A stretch of DNA of 64,000 nt from an uncultured Eubacteriales bacterium (GTDB lineage Bacteria; Bacillota; Clostridia; Oscillospirales; Oscillospiraceae). How positions within the stretch are numbered: the first letter of the stretch is position 1; the number at the start of each line of letters is the position of its first letter. The stretch lies in the NCBI GenBank assembly GCA_900543085.1, contig UQQF01000001.1, forward strand, positions 1 through 64,000. Reading direction: 5' to 3'. The notes below the pieces were generated by a model. It was not told the DNA's origin. It made no database searches and saw only the letters and a program-made list of their open reading frames with translations. Position numbers and translations under genes: made by a program. Positions 18,941-27,859 of the stretch are shown piece after piece.

Positions 18941-19609
18941 ATGATAAAAATCGCGCCATCGATTCTCTCGTCCGACTTTGCAAACCTGGCGTCGGAGGTT
19001 GACGCAGTGCGCTCTGCCGGCGCGGACTGGCTGCACGTCGACGTTATGGACGGGGAGTTTGTGCCCAACATAACCATAGGACTGCCTGTAGTAAAGAGTC
19101 TGCGCGCGCACACCGACATGTTCATTGACGCCCACCTGATGATTGCGCGCCCCGTGCGCTACGCCGCGCGCTTTTGCGACGCGGGCGCCGACATGGTCTG
19201 CGTCCACGTCGAGTCGGACGAGCCTCAGAACATAATCGAGGCGCTGAAGGACATACGCGCCCACGGCTCAAAGGCCGGACTGGCCGTCAAGCCGCGCACG
19301 CCCGGCAGCATCATACTGCCGTACCTGGAGTATCTGGACATGGTTCTTGTCATGACGGTGGAGCCCGGCTTCGGCGGACAGAGCTTCATGCGCGACATTC
19401 TGCCCAAGCTGCGCGGTATACGCGCTCTGGCCGATCAGTACAAGCCCGGGTGCGAGGTCGAGGTCGACGGCGGCGTCACTGCCGAGACGGCTCCGCTGGC
19501 TGTGGACTGCGGGGCAAGCGTGCTGGTCGCCGGCAGCGCCATCTTCGGCAAGAGCGACCGCGCCGCCGCGCTGACGGAGCTGCGCATGGCGTCGGACGTA
19601 AAGGCGTAA
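18941..19609 (+). CDS. rpe: Ribulose-phosphate 3-epimerase
   Basis: A 222-aa TIM barrel interconverting ribulose-5-P and xylulose-5-P in the non-oxidative pentose phosphate pathway. Motifs: IAPSILSSDFANL, metal ligands in WLHVDVMDGEFVPN, FIDAHLMI, MTVEPGFGGQSFM and EVDGGVTAETAPL. ATG 18941 follows TACGGAGGTAGACC. It is followed by recR at 33 bp. Confidence 0.97.
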   Translation: MIKIAPSILSSDFANLASEVDAVRSAGADWLHVDVMDGEFVPNITIGLPVVKSLRAHTDMFIDAHLMIARPVRYAARFCDAGADMVCVHVESDEPQNIIEALKDIRAHGSKAGLAVKPRTPGSIILPYLEYLDMVLVMTVEPGFGGQSFMRDILPKLRGIRALADQYKPGCEVEVDGGVTAETAPLAVDCGASVLVAGSAIFGKSDRAAALTELRMASDVKA

Positions 19610-19642
19610 TAACAGTTAATAAGTCGTAAGGATTGTTTGTAC

Positions 19643-20245
19643 ATGGCATCGTTTTTCCCAACTGCACTGGAAAATCTCATAGATAAGTTCGCAATGCTGC
19701 CCGGAATAGGGAAGAAGAGCGCGCAGCGGCTGGCCTTCTTCGTGCTCGGCCTGCCCGAGGGCGAGGCGGAGAGCTTTGCCGACGCTATTATTCAGGCTCG
19801 CGGCACCGTGCACACCTGCAAGGTGTGCCAGAACCTCACGGACGCGGAGGTCTGTCCCATATGCTCCAGCGATAAGCGCGACAAGGCCGTCATATGCGTG
19901 GTGGCCGAGCCGCGCGACGTGGTGAGCATAGAGCGAGGACGCGAGTACAACGGCGTCTACCACGTCCTGCACGGCGTGCTCTCCCCGCTGAGCCACATAG
20001 GCCCCGACGACCTGAAAATATCAGAGCTTGTCAACCGCGTCGCTGCAGGCGGCGTGGAGGAGGTCATCATGGCTCTCAATCCGGACACGGAGGGGGAGAC
20101 GACCAGCATGTACGTCTCAAGGCTGCTAAAGCCCTTCGGCGTAAAGGTCACGCGCCTGGCCTACGGAATACCCGTCGGCTCCAACCTGGAGTTTGCCGAC
20201 GACGCCACCTTGCAGCGCGCCCTGGAGGGCAGGGTGGAGATGTGA
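19643..20245 (+). CDS. recR: Recombination mediator protein RecR
   Basis: A 200-aa protein of standard RecR length that helps load RecA at gaps with RecF/RecO. It has the N-terminal HhH region (LPGIGKKSAQRLAFF), a four-cysteine zinc module (CKVCQNLTDAEVCPIC), and a Toprim domain (VVAEPRDVVSIE, ALNPDTEGETTS). Start: ATG 19643 is preferred; TTG 19637, two codons upstream, is an alternative because AAGGA lies nearer to it. dnaX and ybaB, its common neighbours, are not here. Confidence 0.95.
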   Translation: MASFFPTALENLIDKFAMLPGIGKKSAQRLAFFVLGLPEGEAESFADAIIQARGTVHTCKVCQNLTDAEVCPICSSDKRDKAVICVVAEPRDVVSIERGREYNGVYHVLHGVLSPLSHIGPDDLKISELVNRVAAGGVEEVIMALNPDTEGETTSMYVSRLLKPFGVKVTRLAYGIPVGSNLEFADDATLQRALEGRVEM

Positions 20246-20361
20246 CGGCCATGCCGGCAGGCGCGGACGGACAGGGCTATGGAGTTTATCCCTGTGCACA
20301 GCGGTTATAATGAGTATAGCCGTAGACATAGAAACATACATATAACTTAAAGGAGAACTAA

Positions 20362-22017
20362 ATGGCAAAATTAAAAATCATTCCGCTCGGCGGTCTTGGT
20401 GAGATAGGAAAGAATCTCACCGTGTACGAGTACGGGCAGGACATTGTCGTCGTGGACTGCGGCCTCGGATTTCCGGACGAGGAGCTCTACGGCGTTGATG
20501 TCGTTATACCCGATATTGCGTACCTGAAGCAGAATAAAGACCGCATCAGAGGCATAGTAATCACTCACGGACACGAGGATCACATCGGCGCGCTGCCATA
20601 TGTGATGCGCGAGCTGGACGTGCCGATCTACGCCACGCCGCTCACGGCAGGCATAATCGAGCTGAAGCTTGAGGAGCACGACCTGCTGTACAACACGCAG
20701 ATATTCACCAAGCGCGCGGGAGACAAGTTCCGCCTCGGCTGCTTCGAGATAGAGTTCATACACGTGAACCACTCGATAGCCGACTCCGTGGCGCTCGCCA
20801 TACGCACGCCTGTGGGCGTGGTCATCCACACCGGCGACTTCAAGATAGACGTCACCCCCGTGCAGGGAGAGATGATAGACCTCGCCCGCCTCGGCCAGCT
20901 CGGCAAGCAGGGCGTGCTTGCGCTGCTGAGCGATTCCACCAACGTGGAGCGCCCCGGACACACGGAGAGCGAGCGCAAGGTCGCCGACAAGTTTGACGAG
21001 CTGTTCAAGGGCTGCGACAAGCGCATCATCGTCACGACCTTCGCCTCCAACGTCCAGCGCATACAGCAGATAGTCAACGTCGCCGCCAAGTACAAGCGCA
21101 AGGTGGCCGTCACCGGCCGCAGCATGGAGAACATGATACGCGTCGCCATGGAGCTGGGCTACATGGACATCCCCGATGGCGTGCTCATGGACTTGACGCA
21201 GATCAAGGGTCAGCCCAAGAACCGCACGGTCATTATCTCCACCGGCAGCCAGGGCGAGAGCATGTCCGCGCTCTACCGCATGGCGTTCTCAGAGCACAAG
21301 CAGATAAACATCGACGCCAACGACCGTATAATAATCTCCGCCTCCGCCATCCCCGGCAACGAGACCACTATTTCCCGGGTCATCGACGAGCTGTTCCACA
21401 AGGGCGCCGAGGTCATATACGACCGCCACACCGACCTGCACGTCTCCGGCCACGCCTCGCAGGAGGAACAGAAGCTGATGCTGGCGCTAACCAAGCCGAG
21501 GTTCTTCATACCCGTGCACGGCGAGTACCGTATGCTGTGCAAGCACGCGGAGATAGCCCACACGATGGGCATCAGCCCCAACCACACCGTTATCGCGGAA
21601 AACGGCAGCGTCATCGAGCTGAGCCGCAAGACCGCCAAGATCGCAGACCACGTGCAGGCGGGACGCGTCTTCGTCGACGGCAGCCGAGTCGGAGACGTGG
21701 GCAGCGTGGTGCTCCGCGACCGCAAGCACCTGGCCGAGGACGGCATGATAGTCGTCACCATTGCGCTCTCCAGCCTGGACAATTCGCTGGTGGGCGGCCC
21801 AGACGTGCTCACGCGCGGATTTATCTACGAAAAGGACAGCGAAGACCTGATAGAGGAGGTCAAGCGGGTGGTTCATGAGAGCCTTGCCAGCTGCCGCCAT
21901 CAGAAGATCACCGACGCCAACGGCATAAAGAACAAGATACGCACCAACCTCACCGGCTACCTCTATAAGACGACAAAACGCAGTCCGATGATACTGCCCA
22001 TGATCATAAGCATCTGA
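20362..22017 (+). CDS. rnj: Ribonuclease J
   Basis: A 551-aa metallo-beta-lactamase/beta-CASP RNase. The metal site HGHEDHIGALPY, the later HTGDFKID, LLSDSTNVERPGHT and the beta-CASP motifs (VTGRSMENM, HVSGHASQEE, PVHGEYRML) are intact. RNase J gives 5'-end-dependent mRNA decay and RNA maturation in Firmicutes lacking RNase E. ATG 20362 follows AAAGGAGAACTAA. A TATAAT at 20306-20311 suggests its own promoter with a poor -35. Confidence 0.95.
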   Translation: MAKLKIIPLGGLGEIGKNLTVYEYGQDIVVVDCGLGFPDEELYGVDVVIPDIAYLKQNKDRIRGIVITHGHEDHIGALPYVMRELDVPIYATPLTAGIIELKLEEHDLLYNTQIFTKRAGDKFRLGCFEIEFIHVNHSIADSVALAIRTPVGVVIHTGDFKIDVTPVQGEMIDLARLGQLGKQGVLALLSDSTNVERPGHTESERKVADKFDELFKGCDKRIIVTTFASNVQRIQQIVNVAAKYKRKVAVTGRSMENMIRVAMELGYMDIPDGVLMDLTQIKGQPKNRTVIISTGSQGESMSALYRMAFSEHKQINIDANDRIIISASAIPGNETTISRVIDELFHKGAEVIYDRHTDLHVSGHASQEEQKLMLALTKPRFFIPVHGEYRMLCKHAEIAHTMGISPNHTVIAENGSVIELSRKTAKIADHVQAGRVFVDGSRVGDVGSVVLRDRKHLAEDGMIVVTIALSSLDNSLVGGPDVLTRGFIYEKDSEDLIEEVKRVVHESLASCRHQKITDANGIKNKIRTNLTGYLYKTTKRSPMILPMIISI

Positions 22018-22029
22018 GGAGGGTGCCAT

Positions 22030-22962
22030 ATGCCCGTCGCGTATTTTGACGCGCACTGCGATACGCTCACCGCCGTACTTGAAAACGGCGGTGGGCTTTT
22101 TGAAAACCGCTTCCACGTGGACTTCAGGCGCCTCGCCGCCTACGCGCCATGCGCGCAGGTGTTTGCGATATGGAACGGACGCTACGAGGAAAAGGCAGCC
22201 CTGCTGCGCCGCGAGTGCGCCGCGCACGCCGATGCCGTGGCTCTCTGCCGCTCGGGCGGCGAAGTCCGCGCGGCGAACTCGGCGGGGAAAATAGCGGCGC
22301 TGCTGTCCGTGGAGGGCGCCGAGAGCCTGGGGTGCGACATCGGATGTCTGCGTGAAGCGCGCAGGCGGGACGGCATAGTGATGCTGAACCTCTGCTGGAA
22401 CAGCGACAACGCGCTCTGCGGCTCCGCCTTCGGCGCGGGGATCGGCCTGACGGAAAAGGGCAGGGAGTTCGTGCGCGAGTGCCAGCGCATAGGCGTCGCC
22501 GTCGACATGTCCCACGCCGGAGAGCGCACGTTCTGGGACACGCTTGAGATTGCGGAAAAGCCCGTGATCGCCAGCCACTCCGACAGCGCGGCGCTGTGCT
22601 CCACCTTTCCGCGCAGCCTGACCGACGCGCAGTTTGAAGCCCTTGTCCGCTGCGGAGGCGGCGCGGGGATAAACCTCTGCCCGGATTTCCTCAGCGACGG
22701 CGGAGCGGACATAGAAGACGCAGTCCGGCACATAGAGCACTTCCTAGCCCTCGGCGGAGAGCAGGCCGTGTTTATCGGCGCGGACTTTGACGGCATAGAC
22801 GCCACGCCGCGCGGCATATCCGGAGTGCAGGACATGGAGCGGCTGTACGACGCGCTGCTTGCGCGCAACTACCCGGATGAGCTGGTAGGAGACATATTCT
22901 ACGGCAATCTGCTGCGCATACTGGAGAGAACGGGAGCCACACAGGAGGAGAGCACAAGATGA
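22030..22962 (+). CDS. M19 family membrane dipeptidase-like metallopeptidase
   Basis: A 310-aa protein of the renal dipeptidase (M19) family. Zinc-site residues appear in order: DAHCD, LSVEGAES (bridging Glu), DMSHAG, ASHSDS and GADFDG, with VMLNLCWNSDN between. It has no signal peptide, so it is probably cytosolic. The family cleaves dipeptides, some with D-residues. It lies 12 bp after rnj and overlaps the next gene by ATGA. Confidence 0.92.
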   Translation: MPVAYFDAHCDTLTAVLENGGGLFENRFHVDFRRLAAYAPCAQVFAIWNGRYEEKAALLRRECAAHADAVALCRSGGEVRAANSAGKIAALLSVEGAESLGCDIGCLREARRRDGIVMLNLCWNSDNALCGSAFGAGIGLTEKGREFVRECQRIGVAVDMSHAGERTFWDTLEIAEKPVIASHSDSAALCSTFPRSLTDAQFEALVRCGGGAGINLCPDFLSDGGADIEDAVRHIEHFLALGGEQAVFIGADFDGIDATPRGISGVQDMERLYDALLARNYPDELVGDIFYGNLLRILERTGATQEESTR

Positions 22963-23291
22963 ACATACAGATTTTCGGCAGGAACAAGTGCTTCGATACG
23001 AAAAAGGCGGAGCGCTATTTCAAAGAGCGCAGGATCAAATACCAGCTCATAGACCTGCCGCGCTACGGCATGAGCCGGCGTGAATTTGACAGCGTGAAGC
23101 AGGCCGTCGGCCTGGACGCGCTCATAGACCCCAAAGCTCCGGACGCGGATCTGATAAAGTACATGGCCACGGACGCCGACAGGGTAGAGCGGCTGCTGGA
23201 GTACCCGGACAATATCAAGACCCCCGTCGTGCGAAACGGCAAACAGGCCACAGTGGGCTATTGCCCTGAGGTCTGGAAGACATGGGAGTGA
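22959..23291 (+). CDS. ArsC/Spx-family thioredoxin-fold protein
   Basis: A 110-aa protein of the ArsC-like family (Spx/YffB group). It starts IQIFGRNKCFDTKKAERYF, with one cysteine (C11) in the thioredoxin-like loop rather than CxxC, and has the family PVVRNGKQATVGY segment near the C-terminus. True arsenate reductase activity cannot be claimed; no other ars gene is nearby. Its start overlaps the end of the dipeptidase gene, and it ends the rpe-recR-rnj cluster. Confidence 0.85.
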   Translation: MNIQIFGRNKCFDTKKAERYFKERRIKYQLIDLPRYGMSRREFDSVKQAVGLDALIDPKAPDADLIKYMATDADRVERLLEYPDNIKTPVVRNGKQATVGYCPEVWKTWE

Positions 23292-23582
23292 ATTGAGAGA
23301 GGGTGGAAGTGGAGATACCGATGCTCACTCTCTTTGTCTTCCCGGGCGGGACAGAGCTGCCGCAGCCGGCTGTTTTCATGGACGGGGAACTGAATAAATG
23401 CGGGAGCAGCGGTCAAATCCCGAGCGCGTGATTTGAGTGAACACCGGCCACTAATATGGCCGGTGTTGCTTTTTGGGGAAAGACGGTAAGAGTTCATGAA
23501 AAATTCACAAATAATCGGAAGCACAGCTATATAATGTGCTTTTAGCTGGGACTATCCACACCAGCTTGAGGAGGAATCTTTC
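23292..23582. other. 290-bp non-coding region with folded segments
   Basis: It contains a possible imperfect stem (GAGAGAGGGTG near 23296 with CACTCTCT near 23325), a GC-rich stretch 23338-23430 with no coding signal, the terminator at 23440-23472 and a TATAAT at 23530-23535 before the activase gene, whose best -35 (TTCACA, 23504-23509) is 20 bp away. No known RNA family was recognised. Confidence 0.5.
23440..23475 (+). terminator. Intrinsic terminator
   Basis: AACACCGGCCA (23440-23450) pairs with TGGCCGGTGTT (23457-23467), loop CTAATA, followed by GCTTTTT. Confidence 0.9.
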
Positions 23583-26501
23583 TTGCGCGTCGGGCTTGAT
23601 ATTGGGTCGACAACTATAAAATGTGTTGTGCTTGATGACATTGGCAACCTCGTTTTCAGCGATTACGAGCGCCATTACAGCCACATATTGGAGAAAAGCG
23701 AAGAACTCCTTTGCCGTGTCTGCGGCAGATATGTCCCGGGAGGAACTGCAAAGCTGGCCATATCCGGCAGCGCGGGCATGGGCATGGCGGACAGCGTGGG
23801 CGTCCCTTTCGTGCAGGAGGTCTTCGCCACGCGCGTGGCCGCGAACCGGCTCGCGCCCGGCACCGACTGCATAATAGAGCTTGGCGGAGAGGACGCCAAG
23901 ATACTGTTCCTCACAGGCGCGATGGAAGTCCGCATGAACGGCTCCTGCGCGGGAGGCACGGGCGCGTTCATCGACCAGATGGCCACGCTGCTGAAGCTGT
24001 CGGCCGAGGACTTGAACGAGGCGGCCAAGCGCGCCGAGAAGACCTACACCATAGCGTCCCGCTGCGGCGTCTTCGCCAAGAGCGATATCCAGCCGCTGAT
24101 AAACCAGGGCGCGCGCACCGAGGACATAGCGGCGAGCATCTATCAGGCGGTCGTGAACCAGACCATCGCCGGTCTGGCGCAGGGACGGCCTATAAAGGGC
24201 AACGTGCTGTATCTGGGCGGACCGCTGACGTTCTCCGACGTCCTGCGCGAGAGCTTTGACGCCACTCTGGGCGTCAAGGGCGTGTGCCCGGAAAACAGCC
24301 TGTACTTCGTCGCCATGGGCGCGGCGTTCTATTCGGATCAGGAGTTCGACCTCAGAGAGGTCGCCGAGCGTATGCGCCGCCGCGGCGCTGCGGCAAACTA
24401 CCGCTCCATGCCTCCGCTGTTCAAGTCGCGCGAGGAATACGACGCCTTCAAGGCCAGGCACGAGCGCGCCAGGGTCGCGCGCTCCGACTTCCCGGCGGAT
24501 TACTCCGGCAGAGTGCACATAGGCATAGACTCCGGCTCCACCACCGTGAAGCTGGTGGTCATAGACGAGGACGCCGGCATACTCTTTACCGATTACCGCC
24601 CGAACCTGGGCAACCCCGTGCCGCTTATACGCGACACGCTTTTGAAGATACTCGGCGAGCACCCCGACGTGAAAATAGGCTCGGTCACGACGACCGGCTA
24701 CGGCGAGGAGCTGGCACAGCACGCGTTCCACTGCGACTTCGGCCTGGTGGAGACGGTGGCTCACTTCACCGCGGCGCGCCACTTCCTGCCCGACGTCGAC
24801 TTTATCATAGACATCGGCGGCCAGGACATGAAATGCTTCAAGATAGCCGACGGCGCTATCAGCGACATCTTCCTGAACGAGGCCTGTTCCTCCGGCTGCG
24901 GCAGCTTTTTGCAGACCTTCGCTCAGGCGCTGGGCTACAGCGTCGAGGACTTCGCGAAGCTGGGACTGTTTGCCGAGCGCCCGGTCGACCTCGGCAGCCG
25001 CTGCACCGTGTTCATGAATTCCAGCGTCAAGCAGGCGCAGAAGGACGGCGCGACGCTGGAGAACATCTCCGCGGGTCTTTCCATCTCCGTCGTGCGAAAC
25101 GCGCTCTACAAGGTCATACGCGCGTCCTCGCCCGAGGAGCTCGGCCGCAAGATAGTGGTGCAGGGCGGAACGTTCTACAACGAGGCCGTGCTGCGCGCGT
25201 TTGAAAACGAGATGGGCGTCGAGGTCATACGCCCCGACATAGCAGGGCTGATGGGCGCCTTCGGCGCGGCGCTGTACGGCAAGGCTCACAAGCCGGAAGG
25301 GGAGAGCAAGCTCCTCACTCGCGCCGAGCTGGAGGGCTTCACCCAGCAGACGCGCAGCGAGCTGTGCGGCAAGTGCGGCAACAACTGCCAGCTGACCATA
25401 AACACCTTCTCCGACGGCAAGACCTACATAAGCGGCAACCGCTGCGACCGCCCCGTTACCGGAAAGACCGACACGGGCGAGCTGAACCTCTACGAGTACA
25501 AGCGCAAGCTGATACTCTCCTACAAGCCGGTCAAGGGCAGCAGGGGCAAGATAGGCATCCCGCTGGCTCTGAATATGTGGGAGCTGTTCCCGTTCTGGCA
25601 CACCTTCTTCACGAAGCTGGGCTTCACGGTGTACCACAGCCCCATGTCCAGCCGCAGCCTTTACCTGTCCGGCCAGGCGACCATCCCCAGCGACACGGTC
25701 TGCTTCCCGGCCAAGCTGGCTCACGGGCACATAAGGGCGCTGGTCAACATGGGCGTCGACGCGGTCTTCTACCCCTGCATGACCTACAACCTCGACGAAC
25801 ACCTGGGCGACAACCACTACAACTGCCCCGTCGTGGCCTACTATCCCGAGGTGCTGGCCGGCAACTGCTCCGAGCTGGAGAGCGTGAAGTTCATCTACGA
25901 CTATATCGGCCTTCACCGCCCGAAAGATTTCGTGAACAAGGCATATGCGGCTATATCCGCACACTTCCCGGATATTTCTAAGGCGGAGGTCAAGGCGGCC
26001 TCGGACGCGGCCTACGCCGAATATCAGCGCCACATGGAGCAGATACGCGCCAAGGGGCGCGAGATGATAGACGAGGCGCGCAGGCAGGGCAGGCGCATAA
26101 TCGTCCTGGCCGGACGCCCGTACCACATCGACCCAGAGGTCAACCACGGCATAGACACGCTTATCACCCGCAGCGGCGCGGCGGTGGTGACGGAGGACTC
26201 CGTCAGCCAGTACGTGGAGAAGTTCCCCACAGGCGTGCTGAACCAGTGGACATACCATTCGCGGCTCTACGCCGCTGCAAAATACTGCTGCACCCAGCCG
26301 GATATGGACCTGGTTCAGCTGGTCAGCTTCGGATGCGGCGTGGATGCGATCACGACCGACGAGACCAGGGAGATCCTGCACAGGGGCGGCAAGCTCTACA
26401 CGCAGCTCAAAATAGACGAGATAACAAATCTTGGCGCGGTGCGCATACGCCTGCGCAGCCTGTTCGCGGCGCTCGACGAGAGACAGGAGGAAGACCAGTG
26501 A
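23583..26501 (+). CDS. 2-hydroxyacyl-CoA dehydratase activase (BcrA/BadF/HgdC-type tandem ATPase) with DUF2229-like region
   Basis: A 972-aa protein with two ASKHA-type activase domains in tandem. The first starts VGLDIGSTTIKCVV and contains ELGGEDAKIL and the cluster cysteine loop NGSCAGGTGAFIDQ plus ASRCGVFAKSD. The second starts near residue 316 with IGIDSGSTTVKLVV and has DIGGQDMKCFK and NEACSSGCGSFLQTF. From ~600 on is a DUF2229-like region with CGKCGNNCQL and HGHIRALVNMGVDAVFYPC. Homologues bind a [4Fe-4S] cluster and drive ATP-dependent one-electron transfer. The start is TTG 23583, 4 bp after GAGGAGGAATC. The real substrate is unknown. Confidence 0.9.
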   Translation: MRVGLDIGSTTIKCVVLDDIGNLVFSDYERHYSHILEKSEELLCRVCGRYVPGGTAKLAISGSAGMGMADSVGVPFVQEVFATRVAANRLAPGTDCIIELGGEDAKILFLTGAMEVRMNGSCAGGTGAFIDQMATLLKLSAEDLNEAAKRAEKTYTIASRCGVFAKSDIQPLINQGARTEDIAASIYQAVVNQTIAGLAQGRPIKGNVLYLGGPLTFSDVLRESFDATLGVKGVCPENSLYFVAMGAAFYSDQEFDLREVAERMRRRGAAANYRSMPPLFKSREEYDAFKARHERARVARSDFPADYSGRVHIGIDSGSTTVKLVVIDEDAGILFTDYRPNLGNPVPLIRDTLLKILGEHPDVKIGSVTTTGYGEELAQHAFHCDFGLVETVAHFTAARHFLPDVDFIIDIGGQDMKCFKIADGAISDIFLNEACSSGCGSFLQTFAQALGYSVEDFAKLGLFAERPVDLGSRCTVFMNSSVKQAQKDGATLENISAGLSISVVRNALYKVIRASSPEELGRKIVVQGGTFYNEAVLRAFENEMGVEVIRPDIAGLMGAFGAALYGKAHKPEGESKLLTRAELEGFTQQTRSELCGKCGNNCQLTINTFSDGKTYISGNRCDRPVTGKTDTGELNLYEYKRKLILSYKPVKGSRGKIGIPLALNMWELFPFWHTFFTKLGFTVYHSPMSSRSLYLSGQATIPSDTVCFPAKLAHGHIRALVNMGVDAVFYPCMTYNLDEHLGDNHYNCPVVAYYPEVLAGNCSELESVKFIYDYIGLHRPKDFVNKAYAAISAHFPDISKAEVKAASDAAYAEYQRHMEQIRAKGREMIDEARRQGRRIIVLAGRPYHIDPEVNHGIDTLITRSGAAVVTEDSVSQYVEKFPTGVLNQWTYHSRLYAAAKYCCTQPDMDLVQLVSFGCGVDAITTDETREILHRGGKLYTQLKIDEITNLGAVRIRLRSLFAALDERQEEDQ

Positions 26502-27814
26502 CCGAAACGCAAAGCTATCCCCGGTTTACTCCGGACATGAAGAAGACGCACAAGATACTGATACCGAACATGGCACCGGTGCAGTTTCGGCTGATGGCCG
26601 CCATAATGGAGCAGGCCGGGTACCAGTGCGAGCTTCTGGAAAACTGCGGCAGCCAGGTGGCCGAGCTGGGACTCAAGTACGTCCACAACGACACCTGCTA
26701 TCCGGCGCTGCTGGTCATAGGCCAGTTCCTCGACGCGCTTAACTCCGGCAAGTACGACCTGGATCACACCGCGCTCATCATAACGCAGACCGGCGGCGGC
26801 TGCCGCGCGTCGAATTACATACACCTGCTCCGAAAGGCGCTGGTGAAGGCCGGGTATGGCCAGATACCGGTCGTCAGCCTCAACTTCTCCGGCCTTGAAA
26901 AGGACAGCGGCTTCCCGATGACTCTGACCATGATACGCCGTCTGCTCTCCGTCATATACTACGGCGACCTGTTGGTTACGCTCCGCGCGCAGACCGAGCC
27001 CTACGAGATAAACAAGGGCGAGACTGAGGCAATGCAGGAGAAGTGGATAGGCCGCCTGCGCGAGCTGTTTTTGCAGGACAAGGGCTGGCACGGCCGCGAG
27101 GTCAAGGCGAATATGCCCAAGATAGCCGCCGACTTCGCCTCCGTTCCCGTGAAGCGCGTGCCGAAAATCAAGGTCGGCGTGGTCGGCGAGATCTACGTCA
27201 AGTATTCGCCGCTCGGGAACAACGACCTCGAGAAATTCCTCGCCAGCCAGGACTGCGAGGTGAACATCCCCGGACTCATGGGCTTCGTGCAGTACTGCGT
27301 GTACAACTTTTCCGAGACCGCGCGCCTCTACGGCGGGAACGTCCTCACGCTCAACGCCTCGTCCTTGCTGCTGAACATAATCGGCAAGACCGAGAAGGTG
27401 ATGATAGACTCGCTCAAGGCCAACGGCTATCACGCGCCGATGCCCTTCCTGGAGCTGGTCAAGCAGGCCGACGGCGTCATATCCACCGGCACCAAAATGG
27501 GCGAGGGCTGGCTGCTCACGGCCGAGATGGTGGAGCTGGTCCGCACCGGATACGAGAACATCGTCTGCGCCCAGCCCTTCGGCTGCCTTCCGAACCACAT
27601 CTGCGGCAAGGGCGTCATAAACCGCATACGCGAGCTGTACCCCATGGCGAACATAACGCCCATCGACTACGACCCGGGCGCTACGCGCGTGAACCAGGAG
27701 AACCGCATCAAGCTCATGCTCGCCGTCGCACGCGAGCGCATGGAGCAGCGTGAGGCGGGGAGCGCCCCGCGCGAGGTAAAAAAAGAGCGCGTGCAGCTCA
27801 GCCACGCCGTGTGA
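26498..27814 (+). CDS. 2-hydroxyacyl-CoA dehydratase-like subunit (HgdB/COG3581 type)
   Basis: A 438-aa protein matching the C-terminal half of large activase-dehydratase polypeptides. It starts at GTG 26498, overlapping the upstream stop (GTGA), with AGGAGGA just before. Cysteines in HNDTCYPALLVIGQ, GGGCRASNY, and AQPFGCLPNHICGKG are likely cluster ligands, and PIDYDPGATRVNQENR is a conserved end motif. It should partner with the preceding activase as a radical-type dehydratase or an ATP-driven reductase; substrate and pathway are not evident. A strong terminator follows. Confidence 0.85.
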   Translation: MTETQSYPRFTPDMKKTHKILIPNMAPVQFRLMAAIMEQAGYQCELLENCGSQVAELGLKYVHNDTCYPALLVIGQFLDALNSGKYDLDHTALIITQTGGGCRASNYIHLLRKALVKAGYGQIPVVSLNFSGLEKDSGFPMTLTMIRRLLSVIYYGDLLVTLRAQTEPYEINKGETEAMQEKWIGRLRELFLQDKGWHGREVKANMPKIAADFASVPVKRVPKIKVGVVGEIYVKYSPLGNNDLEKFLASQDCEVNIPGLMGFVQYCVYNFSETARLYGGNVLTLNASSLLLNIIGKTEKVMIDSLKANGYHAPMPFLELVKQADGVISTGTKMGEGWLLTAEMVELVRTGYENIVCAQPFGCLPNHICGKGVINRIRELYPMANITPIDYDPGATRVNQENRIKLMLAVARERMEQREAGSAPREVKKERVQLSHAV

Positions 27815-27822
27815 CAAAAAAC

Positions 27823-27855
27823 ATCCCCCGCAGTGTCAGACTGCGGGGGATTTTC
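27823..27855. terminator. Bidirectional terminator
   Basis: ATCCCCCGCAGT (27823-27834) pairs with ACTGCGGGGGAT (27840-27851), loop GTCAG. TTTT follows on plus and GTTTTTTG on minus. It separates convergent genes. Confidence 0.92.
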
Positions 27856-27859
27856 CGTT

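Noticed and set aside
22959-23291. Arsenate reductase
   Set aside because: Single cysteine, no other ars genes; the broader ArsC/Spx family call is as far as the sequence goes.
23292-23440. T-box or cobalamin riboswitch
   Set aside because: A GGGTGGAA stretch recalls the T-box but the conserved TGGNACCGCG is absent; cobalamin-box segments do not line up.
23505-26381. A ~950-codon open frame antisense to the activase gene, and similar long antisense frames over pgk, gpmI, eno, glmM, tig, clpX and lon
   Set aside because: GC-rich, strongly biased coding strands produce long antisense frames. These lack ribosome sites and recognisable domains and lie opposite well-identified genes.
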